Shown here in pieces: positions 1 to 6,740 of a stretch of 7,799 nt of DNA. Made by a program: the position numbers and the translations under genes. Source of the DNA: Desulfoplanes sp. (lineage in GTDB: Bacteria > Desulfobacterota > Desulfovibrionia > Desulfovibrionales > Desulfomicrobiaceae). Position 1 is the stretch's first letter. Each line of letters opens with the position of its first letter. The stretch spans positions 1 through 7,799 of the forward strand of contig JAQVZR010000070.1 in NCBI GenBank assembly GCA_028708105.1, read 5' to 3'. Below the pieces are notes generated by a model. The model worked only from the letters and a program-made list of their open reading frames with translations, had not been told where the DNA came from and made no database searches.

Positions 1-165
1 AGAATCCGGCATCTCTTGCCATTCCACGGCTCGGCATTCATCAGGTACATACTGACGTTTGAAACTATTGAGTAACTCATTAACCAGCGGGTAATCAAGT
101 ATATCCAGGTGACCCAGTCGGCTGGCACGTTCTCCCGGAAGTCGTGATCCCTGCTGATATGGCAT
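1..165 (-). CDS. N-terminal part of an unrecognised protein, cut by the left window edge
   Basis: Reading the minus strand from an ATG at 165 gives 55 uninterrupted codons to the window edge. The product begins MPYQQGSRLPGERASRLGHL and continues with DILDYPLVNELLNSF and a charged, aromatic-containing stretch. The composition is protein-like: Leu/Val spaced as in helices, charged residues mixed in, no low complexity. A ribosome-binding-like AAGGTG lies at 173-178, 7 nt before the ATG, and an in-frame TAA directly precedes the ATG, so this start is well supported if the gene is real. It diverges from the cobD fragment on the other strand. I do not recognise the family; the pattern around ASRLGHLDILDYPLV looks like a conserved motif but I cannot name it. 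No function is proposed. It could also be the remnant of a longer gene whose 5' part was lost along with the start of cobD. Confidence 0.5.
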   Translation of the reverse strand, partial: MPYQQGSRLPGERASRLGHLDILDYPLVNELLNSFKRQYVPDECRAVEWQEMPDS

Positions 166-245
166 TTATGCGCACCTTCGTGAAGATGGCTGGGGAGTAA
201 ACTTGTTTGCTTGGACAGGAATCACAAAGCGGTGCGACCGAGTGA

Positions 246-758
246 GCATCCGCACATACCCGGTACTGCTCGTTGGCACCTCGGGGAACCAGCGTGATCT
301 CTCTGCAGAGTTTCACCAAGGCCTATTATTGTACGGGCATCCGTCTGGGCTATCTTCTGGCTTCGGAGCAGATCATCGATATTCTCAGGGCGTCCAAGGC
401 TCCATGGACCGTGAGCCGATTTGCCGAGCTGGCCGGTTTGGCCTTTCTTGCAAACCGTGACGCGTATCGTGAACGCAGGCGTAATCTTCCTGCCCTTCGG
501 GAGACCTTTGTTACGAGGTTGGAGTCTACAGGACTCTTTCAGAACATTGTGTCCTCAGAACTCAATTTTCTCCTGGCCAAACTGAGGCCAGGACAGGACG
601 TGGTCCATCTGCAGGAATATCTTCTTGAGCGCAGAATGCTGGTGCGTAGTTGCGACAATATCCCGGGAATGCCTCCCGGATATGTCAGGATGCAGGTCCG
701 GTGCGGGAAGGAGAATCTCGCTCTGGTTGAGGCCTGCGCAAGCTATGCCAGGCTGTAG
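246..758 (+). pseudogene. cobD: C-terminal fragment of CobD-type L-threonine-O-3-phosphate decarboxylase
   Basis: This is the C-terminal part of a fold-type I PLP-dependent aminotransferase-like enzyme. CobD decarboxylates L-threonine O-3-phosphate to (R)-1-amino-2-propanol phosphate, the linker of the cobalamin nucleotide loop. The PLP lysine is in SFTKAYYCTGIRLGYL, with Lys at codon 318-320. The C-terminal LVRSCDNIPGMPPGYVRMQV resembles the substrate carboxylate/phosphate region of CobD more than that of HisC. About 145 residues follow the lysine, normal for the family, but the 200 or so residues before it (NPxGxP region, DEAF motif) are absent. The frame is closed by TGA at 243-245, and recognisable similarity starts only around 264. 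I saw no missing N-terminus in the other frames upstream. A TTG at 273 is open but would give no working enzyme. Convergent with the cbi operon. A histidinol-phosphate aminotransferase relative is the alternative. Confidence 0.72.
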
Positions 759-793
759 GCAGGGATGGGGTATATAAACCGGTCAGTCCGGAA

Positions 794-817
794 AGAGACA
801 AGGCATGCCTTGTCTCT
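794..817. repeat. Perfect 24-bp palindrome in the cobD/cbiH gap
   Basis: The arm AGAGACAAGGCA is followed immediately by its exact reverse complement, centred on GCATGC. It lies 36 bp after the cobD-fragment stop and about 107 bp from the cbiH stop, so it sits between two convergent genes. Palindromes of this form (GTAGAGAC... to ...GTCTCTAC) occur as dispersed intergenic repeats in several bacterial genomes, including sulfate reducers; that is from memory and not checked here. There is no T-tract on either side, so it is not a classic Rho-independent terminator, although its RNA could form a long hairpin and protect or end transcripts. Confidence 0.75.
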
Positions 818-872
818 ACAATCAATCCCGTCCCCCACCTGTCAACAAGGTCAATAAGGTCCGTATAAATAC

Positions 873-890
873 CTATTCAACTTTGAATAG
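873..890 (-). terminator. Weak hairpin downstream of cbiH
   Basis: CTATTCAA and TTGAATAG form a perfect 8-bp stem around 2 nt, which would open to a 4-nt loop in RNA. It lies 34 nt past the cbiH stop. On the minus strand it is followed by GTATTTATA, only a broken T-tract, and the stem is AT-rich, so terminator strength would be low. It is the only candidate for the end of the cbi transcript besides the palindrome further on. Confidence 0.3.
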
Positions 891-923
891 TGTTCCCCTC
901 ATTTTCTGCGCACTGTGCCCTGC

Positions 924-1799
924 CTACTGCGCACTTTTCTCCCTCTTCCTCTCCCCCGTCTCCAAATCATATTTGTTGAAATACCCTCTGGGCGTGATCA
1001 TCCGGTCGCCTGCTATCTGTGTCTGTGCATTTCCCACAATGACGATGGTCGTCATGTCCACGTTTTCCACGTCGAAATTCCCCAGCTGTGCCGTCCTGAT
1101 TTCCTGTCCTTCCCGGTAGGCCCTGCGCACGCTGCCTACTGCCACCTGGTCTCCCCGGTGTTTTCTGATGATATCCAAGGCAGTTTTCAGCTGGTCTGAG
1201 CGTCGTTTGGATTTGGGATTGTACAGAACGATGACAAAATCGGCCCCTGCTGCGGCTTCGACCCGTTTGAGAATCAGTTCCCAGGGGGTGAGCAGGTCAC
1301 TTAAGGAGATGGAGGCAAAATCGTGCATCAGCGGGGCGCCCAGCAGTGCTGCGGCTGCGCACAGGGCGGGGATGCCCGGGATAATGGTGCAGGGCACGGT
1401 GTTCTGCAGTCCGGTTTTATCCAGATATTCCAGGATGAGCCCGGCCATGCCGTAGACTCCGGCGTCACCGCTGGAGACCACCACGACGTTCTGGCCGTTT
1501 GTACAGGCTTCCACCGCCATTTTGGCCCGGTCCAGTTCGTGGCGCATGCCTGTGGCCATGACCTCTTTGCCGTGGGTCAGGTCCAAAGGGAGCAGCTTGA
1601 TGTAACCGGTATAGCCCACAATGAGATCACTTGTTTCCATGGCATCTCTGGCCATGGGTGCCAGCAGGGAGACATCGCCGGGGCCGAGGCCCACGACGGT
1701 CAGGCTACCACTGCAATGGCCAGGGTTATCCGTCCTTTGATCTGCTTGGTTACAAGAAGGCTGGTTTGTCCGGTTTTCTTCAGGGCTGCTGCTTCGCAT
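924..1799 (-). CDS. cbiH: CbiH/CobJ cobalt-factor III (precorrin-3B) C17-methyltransferase
   Basis: A SAM-dependent tetrapyrrole methylase that methylates C17 and drives ring contraction in the anaerobic route. With the ATG at 1799 it has 291 residues. The glycine-rich SAM loop VVGLGPGD is at about 35-42, SSGDAGVYGMAGL at 109-121, IPGIPALCAAAALLGAPL at 140-157, and VLYNPKSKRR at 191-200. FASISLSDLLTPW matches the CbiH/CobJ subfamily. There is no C-terminal Fe-S or CbiG fusion. The start is uncertain. The family's homology begins near residue 32, just where cbiG ends, and no ATG, GTG or TTG lies close before it. A CTG at 1703 overlaps the cbiG stop. The ATG at 1799 has GGAG at 1810-1813 with a 10-nt spacer and would overlap cbiG by 100 nt, adding a polar 33-residue leader. 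Last gene of the operon visible here. Confidence 0.92.
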   Translation of the reverse strand: MRSSSPEENRTNQPSCNQADQRTDNPGHCSGSLTVVGLGPGDVSLLAPMARDAMETSDLIVGYTGYIKLLPLDLTHGKEVMATGMRHELDRAKMAVEACTNGQNVVVVSSGDAGVYGMAGLILEYLDKTGLQNTVPCTIIPGIPALCAAAALLGAPLMHDFASISLSDLLTPWELILKRVEAAAGADFVIVLYNPKSKRRSDQLKTALDIIRKHRGDQVAVGSVRRAYREGQEIRTAQLGNFDVENVDMTTIVIVGNAQTQIAGDRMITPRGYFNKYDLETGERKREKSAQ

Positions 1800-2734
1800 A
1801 CGCTTTCAACTCCGATATGTTTTTTGACCATGGATGACGGGGTGGGGATGCTGATCCCCCGCAGTTCGTCGGCCGAATAAAAGGTGAGGGGAATATGTAA
1901 TGCCGAGGCCGCTTCAAGCATCCCGGCTTCCTTAGCTTTAATGTCGATGCTGACCAGGGAGGCCAGGCTGTCCAGAGCCAGATGATGTTCGTCAAAGACT
2001 CCAGTTATAGCCGTCATGATTTCTTCCCGGGTTGTACCTTTGCGACACCCGATCCCGGCGATGAGTACTTTGGGATGAAGGATGAGCGCCTGATCGTCAT
2101 CGATCATCCGCCAGGTTATTCGGACCAGGGGGGTGTTCTTGGCGTGAAAAGTTTTGTCGCTGACAGGAATGAAACAATTAGCTATGTCAGTGTGTTGTGC
2201 ACTATCTAGCCGGTACTCAGGATCGTCCAGTTCTACGGGGCGTCCTTCGGCCAGGGCCGCGTTGATCACCTTAATCCGTTGTGGGTTGGCGATGACCAAT
2301 CCCTGTTTGGCTGCCAGCATGTCCATTGCCGGAACGCCTTCCGTGTCGGTGGCTGTGGTGATCACAGGGGTCCCGCCCGTCAGATCCGCAACCTGTCTAG
2401 CCAGTTTGTTGGCTCCACCCAGGTGTCCGGAAAGGAGACTGATGACGTGAGTGCCCTTGTGATCCAGCACAATGACCGCCGGGTCCTGTGTCTTACCCTG
2501 TAGATGCGGGGCGATGGTGCGTACGGCAATCCCTGCGGCGGCGATGAAAATATGGTTGTCGTAGGCATGGAAGGTCTGGGCCACAAGGTTGGGCAGGGAG
2601 TCAAATCCTCTGATGGGTGTGCCTTCTTCCAGACGCCCGGGTGCGTACAGATCAGCGCTCAGATTTTCGGCGAGGCTGATAGCCAGAGCAATTCCCTGTT
2701 TTACCAGCACATAGATGGCGCAGGAACCCGTCAT
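1700..2734 (-). CDS. cbiG: CbiG cobalt-precorrin-5A hydrolase
   Basis: CbiG opens the delta-lactone of cobalt-precorrin-5A and releases the C20-derived two-carbon unit as acetaldehyde, giving cobalt-precorrin-5B. The 344-residue protein has the usual full length and three regions. The N-terminal domain has FIAAAGIAVRTIAPHL at 63-78 and SGHLGGANKLA at 102-112. The middle region has ITTATDTEGVPAMD at 125-138. The C-terminal CobE/CbiG domain has GIGCRKGTT at 227-235 and GVESVCEAAAL at 308-318. Its ATG at 2734 shares the sequence ATGA with the cbiF stop, which fixes the start and suggests translational coupling. A GGCGGGG stretch just upstream can serve as ribosome binding site. The 3' end is overlapped by the possible long form of cbiH. 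Confidence 0.95.
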   Translation of the reverse strand: MTGSCAIYVLVKQGIALAISLAENLSADLYAPGRLEEGTPIRGFDSLPNLVAQTFHAYDNHIFIAAAGIAVRTIAPHLQGKTQDPAVIVLDHKGTHVISLLSGHLGGANKLARQVADLTGGTPVITTATDTEGVPAMDMLAAKQGLVIANPQRIKVINAALAEGRPVELDDPEYRLDSAQHTDIANCFIPVSDKTFHAKNTPLVRITWRMIDDDQALILHPKVLIAGIGCRKGTTREEIMTAITGVFDEHHLALDSLASLVSIDIKAKEAGMLEAASALHIPLTFYSADELRGISIPTPSSMVKKHIGVESVCEAAALKKTGQTSLLVTKQIKGRITLAIAVVA

Positions 2735-3507
2735 TGATCCCCGCCCGTGCGATAGCCGTGGGCAAAGGTGGGATCGTAGAGCCGGGAGCGTTCCGAAGAC
2801 TGGTTATCGGCAGGCAGGATCAGGAAGACAGCCTGGCGGATGATTTCCTGTTCACGGGCCACCCGGCTCAGATCGCCCAGCCGGGTACGGATGATTTTTT
2901 CACTGGGATGGCCGACCATCTTGGCGATGATCACGGTGGTCTCGGGAGACAGCCCGGCCGTGAGAAGTTCTTTTTCCAGTTCCTCATGCTTGTCGGCAGA
3001 AAGGTAGACGGCCATGGAAGAACCATGGGCTGCCATATACCGGATCGCCTCTTTGTCCGGAACCGGAGTGCGTCCGGCCATGCGGGTCAGAATCAGGCTC
3101 TGGGTACCGCCTGGAGCGGTAAAGGAGACCTTGGCCCGGGCGGCTGCAGCAAAGGCGGCCGTGACGCCGGGGATGATTTCGTACCCGATACCGGCCCTGT
3201 CCAAAAGGTCGGTCTGCTCTTTGACCGCACCAAACAGGGCGGGATCACCCGTATGGACTCGGGCCGCGATACCGCCCGCGCGTACGGTGCGCACCAGCAG
3301 GGCATGGGTTTCCTCCAGGGTCAGGGGAGCCGAATCAATGACCTCGGCCGTTGGCCCTGCGGCATCAATGACTTCCCGGGGAACCAGGGAGCCGGTAAAC
3401 AAAACCAGATCGGCACTCTTGATGATGTTTTGGCCCTTGACAGTGATCAGTTCAGGATCGCCGGGACCGGCGCCTATGAAATATACGTTGGGTTGAAGAG
3501 GGGTCAT
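2731..3507 (-). CDS. cbiF: CbiF/CobM cobalt-precorrin-4 C11-methyltransferase
   Basis: A tetrapyrrole methylase that transfers a methyl group from SAM to C11 of cobalt-precorrin-4, giving cobalt-precorrin-5A, the substrate of the next gene product CbiG. The protein has 258 residues, typical for the family. The SAM loop FIGAGPGDPELITVKG is at 10-25, VHTGDPALFGAVKEQ at 84-98, and IPGVTAAFAAAAR at 112-124. I chose the ATG at 3507 rather than the upstream in-frame ATG at 3624 because the family starts a few residues before the glycine-rich loop, because 3507 forms an ATGA overlap with the cbiET stop, and because CGGAG lies just upstream. The stop overlaps the start of cbiG in the same way. Confidence 0.95.
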   Translation of the reverse strand: MTPLQPNVYFIGAGPGDPELITVKGQNIIKSADLVLFTGSLVPREVIDAAGPTAEVIDSAPLTLEETHALLVRTVRAGGIAARVHTGDPALFGAVKEQTDLLDRAGIGYEIIPGVTAAFAAAARAKVSFTAPGGTQSLILTRMAGRTPVPDKEAIRYMAAHGSSMAVYLSADKHEELEKELLTAGLSPETTVIIAKMVGHPSEKIIRTRLGDLSRVAREQEIIRQAVFLILPADNQSSERSRLYDPTFAHGYRTGGDQ

Positions 3508-4709
3508 GCGTTCTCCGGTTTGTCGGCCTGGATAATAAATACCGGGTTGAAGGGTTTGAGTCGGGTGGCTCCGGCCACGGGATCGGATATGGAGCCGCTC
3601 ATCTGGGCAAGGGAACAGGGCCATCCACGATCAGCCATGGTTTTTCGTACGGTCTCCAGGGTTTCCAGCAAAATGGCGTGGATCACCAGGCGTCCGCCGG
3701 GTTTGAGGCGGTCCATGGCAGTTGTAAGCACCTGCACGTCTCTGGCTCCGCCCCCCATGAAGATACGGTCGGGATCGGGCAATCCGTTTAAGGCTTCGGG
3801 CATGGTGCCAAGGACGGGTTCCACCAGCCAGGCTCGGAAACGACGGATGTTTTCCCGGATCATGTCCATCCTGTGGGGTTTGGCCTCCACGGCAAAGGCC
3901 TGTCCCCGGCGCAGGAGGGCGGCGCCTTCGATACACACGCTGCCGCATCCAGCACCAAGATCCCATACAATGTCGTCCGGATGCAGGTGCAAAGTCGCCA
4001 GCCCTGCGGCACGGACCAGGGATTTGGTGATCAGCCCCCGCTCGTGGACAAAGGCGGAGTCGGCAGTGCCGAAACAGAGGGGGCGAAAATCCTGCTGCTC
4101 AATAATCACAAAGGAAAGGGACGAATCGCGGCGCTGCTGTGCTTCTTCCAGGGTCAAGGAGACGGTCTGTTCCTTTGGACCTTCCAAATCTTCAAAGATA
4201 TGGAAAATGCAACGGGTCAGCCCCCGGTTCAGACAGGCCCCGGCAATGCGGGCGGGAGAATTGGTTGCATCTGTAAAAATACCGGTGAGGGGGTGGTGAG
4301 TCAGGGAGGCGAACAGGGGTGCCCAGTCGTTCCGGCCGTGTAACGAGACCACGTCCAGGTCCTTGATCCCTTTGCCCAGTCGTGCCGCCGCTGTCTGGGG
4401 AGTGGAGAGGCCCGGATGGATGCGTACCCGGGAAATGCCCATTTTTTTGATCAGAGTAGTGCCGATACCAAAGGTGAGAGGATCGCCGTCGGCCAGGACC
4501 ACGATCCGCGTACCCGCCCGCTCTTCCTGGTCCAGGATTTCCAGAACATGGGAAAGGGACGGGGCAAGCCCCTGTTTTTTGCCCGGCGCATGGGGAAACA
4601 GGGCCAGCTGGCGGTTTCCTCCGGCCAGGATCTCGGCCTGGTCGATTAAGTGCCTATAGGCTGGAGGGAGAAAGTCGGGATTCAGCCCCAATCCGATAAC
4701 CTCGATCAT
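3504..4709 (-). CDS. cbiET: CbiET fusion: cobalt-precorrin-7 C5-methyltransferase / cobalt-precorrin-6B C15-methyltransferase (decarboxylating)
   Basis: One 401-residue chain carries both enzymes, the CobL-like arrangement. The CbiE half (about 1-205) is a tetrapyrrole methylase with MIEVIGLGLNP at the start, VLADGDPLTFGIGT at 71-84 and HPGLSTPQTAAARLG at 98-112. The CbiT half (about 220-400) is a class I Rossmann methyltransferase with DLGAGCGSVCIEGA at 250-263, EAKPHR at 275-280, IFMGGGARD at 316-324 and LKPGGRLVIHAI at 335-346. CbiT methylates C15 and decarboxylates the C12 acetate; CbiE methylates C5; the product goes to CbiC. The ATG at 4709 is preferred over 4736 because it begins right at the CbiE beta-strand and overlaps the cbiD stop as ATGA. 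No strong Shine-Dalgarno is visible, which fits translation coupled to cbiD. Confidence 0.95.
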   Translation of the reverse strand: MIEVIGLGLNPDFLPPAYRHLIDQAEILAGGNRQLALFPHAPGKKQGLAPSLSHVLEILDQEERAGTRIVVLADGDPLTFGIGTTLIKKMGISRVRIHPGLSTPQTAAARLGKGIKDLDVVSLHGRNDWAPLFASLTHHPLTGIFTDATNSPARIAGACLNRGLTRCIFHIFEDLEGPKEQTVSLTLEEAQQRRDSSLSFVIIEQQDFRPLCFGTADSAFVHERGLITKSLVRAAGLATLHLHPDDIVWDLGAGCGSVCIEGAALLRRGQAFAVEAKPHRMDMIRENIRRFRAWLVEPVLGTMPEALNGLPDPDRIFMGGGARDVQVLTTAMDRLKPGGRLVIHAILLETLETVRKTMADRGWPCSLAQMSGSISDPVAGATRLKPFNPVFIIQADKPENA

Positions 4710-5806
4710 GGTGTTTCCCGGGTAAGAGTTGAACAAAGGAGGGTGCCGCTGAAATCAAAGAGGCAGTAGTCCACGCAGGGCTTGCCCTTGCCGTATTCTA
4801 GGGCTCGCTGCCGTGCTCTATGGACCAGGGCTTCGTAATAGCGTTCGTGTCCGGGTTCACGGGAAATCATATCCTGGATCTGCATGGCCGTGTTGGCCCG
4901 GGCGATTTTCATCCCTATCTCCAAGGAAAGGCCCAAATCCGTCCACCAGGCGGCCAGGGTGGCAAAGTCAATTTTCGAGTTTTTTGCGTGGGTGTTGGGA
5001 TGGCCCAGGGCCTGCTTGACCAGTTTGCCGAAGAATACTCCCCAGACCACATGGTCCATGCCTAGTTTCGCGGCCAGGATCATGGAGGGGGCAAAAAAAT
5101 CAGCCACGGTGATAAAAGATTCTTCCGGCCATGCGGGCAAAAATGACTGAAGCAGACGTTCGCTCCGCCCCCCGGTGTTGAAGGCGATGCTGGTCTGATC
5201 CAGGGCACGGGCCGTACGCAGACATTGTCTGATGGTGGTCAGGTAGGCCGCATTACTGAAAGGTTTCACCGTGCCCCGGGTGCCCAGGATGGAGATCCCG
5301 CCCACAACGCCCAGGCGGGGATTGAGGGTCTTTGGGGCCAGCTGTTCTCCCTCGGGCACTTCGATGGTCACTTCTACCCGTCCCGTCACTTCATATTTTC
5401 CTAGAAGATCCCGAATGGTTTGAGTCAGCTGCGCCCTAGGGGCCGGGTTAATGGCCGGTTCTCCCACGGCAACGGGCAGTCCCGGCTTGGTCACTCTGCC
5501 CACCCCCCGACCACCCAGAATGCACACCAGGGTGACGGGAACGTCTTTTTGCAGGGAAACCACGCACTGAATGGGAGTCTCGTGGGTCACGTCAGGGTCG
5601 TCTCCGCCATCCTTGATGACGGTTACTCTGACCCCGTCTTTTTCTTCTTCGTAGGCGTGCACAGGCAGAGTGAGTTTTTTGCCCAGGGGGGTGAGGATAG
5701 TGACCTGCGTGGGGGATTCTCCGGTGAGAAGATGGAGCAATCCCGCATGAGCCGCGGCTGTGGCTGAACTACCCGTGGTATACCCGTATTTGAGTTCTTT
5801 GGTCAT
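4706..5806 (-). CDS. cbiD: CbiD cobalt-precorrin-5B C1-methyltransferase
   Basis: CbiD methylates C1 of cobalt-precorrin-5B with SAM in the anaerobic route and has no sequence relation to the aerobic CobF enzyme, so it marks this operon as the anaerobic pathway. The 366-residue protein is full length. The N-terminal signature YGYTTGSSATAAAHA is at 7-21, IKDGGDDPDVTH at 64-75, GRGVGRVTKPGLPVAVGEPAINP at 99-121 (conserved GVGxVTKPGL plus AINP), and GGISILGTRGTVKPFS at 169-184, the strongest family motif. The C-terminal half has NTGGRSE and ADFFAPSMILA. The ATG at 5806 overlaps the cbiA stop as ATGA and has AGGAG about 10 nt upstream. The product feeds CbiJ, whose gene is not in the window. Confidence 0.96.
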   Translation of the reverse strand: MTKELKYGYTTGSSATAAAHAGLLHLLTGESPTQVTILTPLGKKLTLPVHAYEEEKDGVRVTVIKDGGDDPDVTHETPIQCVVSLQKDVPVTLVCILGGRGVGRVTKPGLPVAVGEPAINPAPRAQLTQTIRDLLGKYEVTGRVEVTIEVPEGEQLAPKTLNPRLGVVGGISILGTRGTVKPFSNAAYLTTIRQCLRTARALDQTSIAFNTGGRSERLLQSFLPAWPEESFITVADFFAPSMILAAKLGMDHVVWGVFFGKLVKQALGHPNTHAKNSKIDFATLAAWWTDLGLSLEIGMKIARANTAMQIQDMISREPGHERYYEALVHRARQRALEYGKGKPCVDYCLFDFSGTLLCSTLTRETP

Positions 5807-6738
5807 GAGAATTTTTCTCCTGCACAGGCCCTGACAAAAGAGGGGGCCAGATCCGGATTGGAGCCGAAATGGAGATGGATGTAAGAGCCCAGAGTGCGGT
5901 ATTTGAGGAGTCCTCTGCTCTTGGGACAGGGCCCTTTACGGTCGGTTGTCTGGTAGATGTTCCGGGCCAGGGCGTCGGTTTCCTGCATGGTTGAATAATG
6001 GAATTCGTGTCCCCTGAACCGGGAACCCTCCGGACCCAGAATGGAGGATTCCGCAAGGGTGACCTCTCTGTAACCCAGGGCAGCGAACCTGTTCTGCATG
6101 ACGCAGGCGCAGTCAAAAATCCCGGCCATTTCGTAGGAGGTTCCCTTTTTGTCCTGCAGGGTTTTCATAAGGTACATGAACCCTCCGCACTCGGCATACA
6201 CGGGTCTGTCCTCCAAACAGAATGCTTTGATTGCATCCCGCATGGAGGAGTTGTCTGCCAGGGTGGGGGCAAAGAGTTCCGGATATCCCCCCCCAAGATA
6301 CAGGCCGTTGAGATTCTCGGGCAGTTCCGTGTCTTCCAGGGGAGAAAAGAAAACCAGAGTTGCCCCGGCCTGTTCCAGGGCTCGCAGGTTTTCCCGGTAA
6401 TAGAAGCAGAAGGCTTTATCCCGAGCCACGCCCACGCGGACTCTTTCGGGTTTACAGGGGATTCCACATGAGAAGCGCGCGAGAGCAATGGGTGGCAGGT
6501 CGTTTGCCAGTTTGCGTACGTCCATAGTTGAATCGACCCAGCTGGCCAGTTCTCGGGTTCGCGTTATGCTTTCCATCTCGTGGGCCATGACCAGGCCCAG
6601 GTGACGAGAATTTATGGCCAGATCGTCATTTTTGGGCAGACATCCCAGTACGGGGACGTGAGGACGGCTTGTTTCCATGGCCTGCCTGAGCAGTTCTCCA
6701 TGGCGGGTGCTGCCCACTCTGTTGAAGATGTGTATGAC
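5803..6738 (-). CDS. cbiA: CbiA cobyrinate a,c-diamide synthase, 5' end missing
   Basis: The glutamine-dependent ATP amidotransferase converts the a and c carboxylates of cobyrinate to amides. About 312 codons remain out of roughly 450-470 expected. Retained are the end of the ATP-binding (dethiobiotin-synthetase-like) domain, starting at HIFNRVGSTRHGELL, the LPKNDDLAINSRHLGL strand, and the full class I glutamine amidotransferase domain. In numbering from the first open codon these are GLYLGGGYPEL at 146-156, nucleophile Cys185 in VYAECGGFMYL, and the terminal His region YIHLHFGSNP at 287-296. The P-loop and DPxxM region that should precede are absent; upstream bases instead encode hpf in another frame. 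A TTG at 6741 is open but would not restore an enzyme. The stop overlaps the cbiD start as ATGA. Confidence 0.9.
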   Translation of the reverse strand, partial: VIHIFNRVGSTRHGELLRQAMETSRPHVPVLGCLPKNDDLAINSRHLGLVMAHEMESITRTRELASWVDSTMDVRKLANDLPPIALARFSCGIPCKPERVRVGVARDKAFCFYYRENLRALEQAGATLVFFSPLEDTELPENLNGLYLGGGYPELFAPTLADNSSMRDAIKAFCLEDRPVYAECGGFMYLMKTLQDKKGTSYEMAGIFDCACVMQNRFAALGYREVTLAESSILGPEGSRFRGHEFHYSTMQETDALARNIYQTTDRKGPCPKSRGLLKYRTLGSYIHLHFGSNPDLAPSFVRACAGEKFS

Positions 6739-6740
6739 CA
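6727..6740. other. Junction between GC-rich cbi operon DNA and AT-rich clostridial-type DNA
   Basis: On the minus strand hpf reads normally to Met-Glu-Leu-Val-Gly-His (codons 6748-6734). The next codons no longer match hpf, while the cbiA reading frame, shifted relative to hpf, becomes recognisable at His-Ile-Phe-Asn-Arg-Val-Gly (6732 downward). Base composition changes sharply at the same place. No insertion-sequence ends, target duplication or tRNA are seen here. Confidence 0.85.

Noticed and set aside
95..319. A 74-codon minus-strand frame across the cobD break
   Set aside because: It overlaps both the cobD fragment and the better-supported minus-strand start at 165 in another frame; no motif and no ribosome binding site that stands out.
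203..460. A plus-strand frame (85 codons) that might hold the missing cobD N-terminus through a frameshift
   Set aside because: It lacks the DEAF motif and other N-terminal CobD features, and it overlaps the cobD fragment in a different frame with no similarity.
759..923. Searched for a cobalamin riboswitch, CRISPR array or tRNA in the intergenic parts
   Set aside because: No cobalamin-box-like pattern, regular spacer repeats or cloverleaf was seen here or at 7190-7355 and 7569-7799. A riboswitch would be expected upstream of cbiA, which is missing.
906..935. Short direct repeat CTGCGCACT at 906-914 and 927-935 near the cbiH stop
   Set aside because: Only 9 bp with two copies; it could be chance or a small slippage duplication, and there is not enough to call an element.
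2734..4299. A 521-codon open frame on the plus strand opposite cbiF and cbiET
   Set aside because: It is antisense to two well-recognised genes in GC-rich DNA, where stop-free antisense frames are common. Its product has no recognisable motif.
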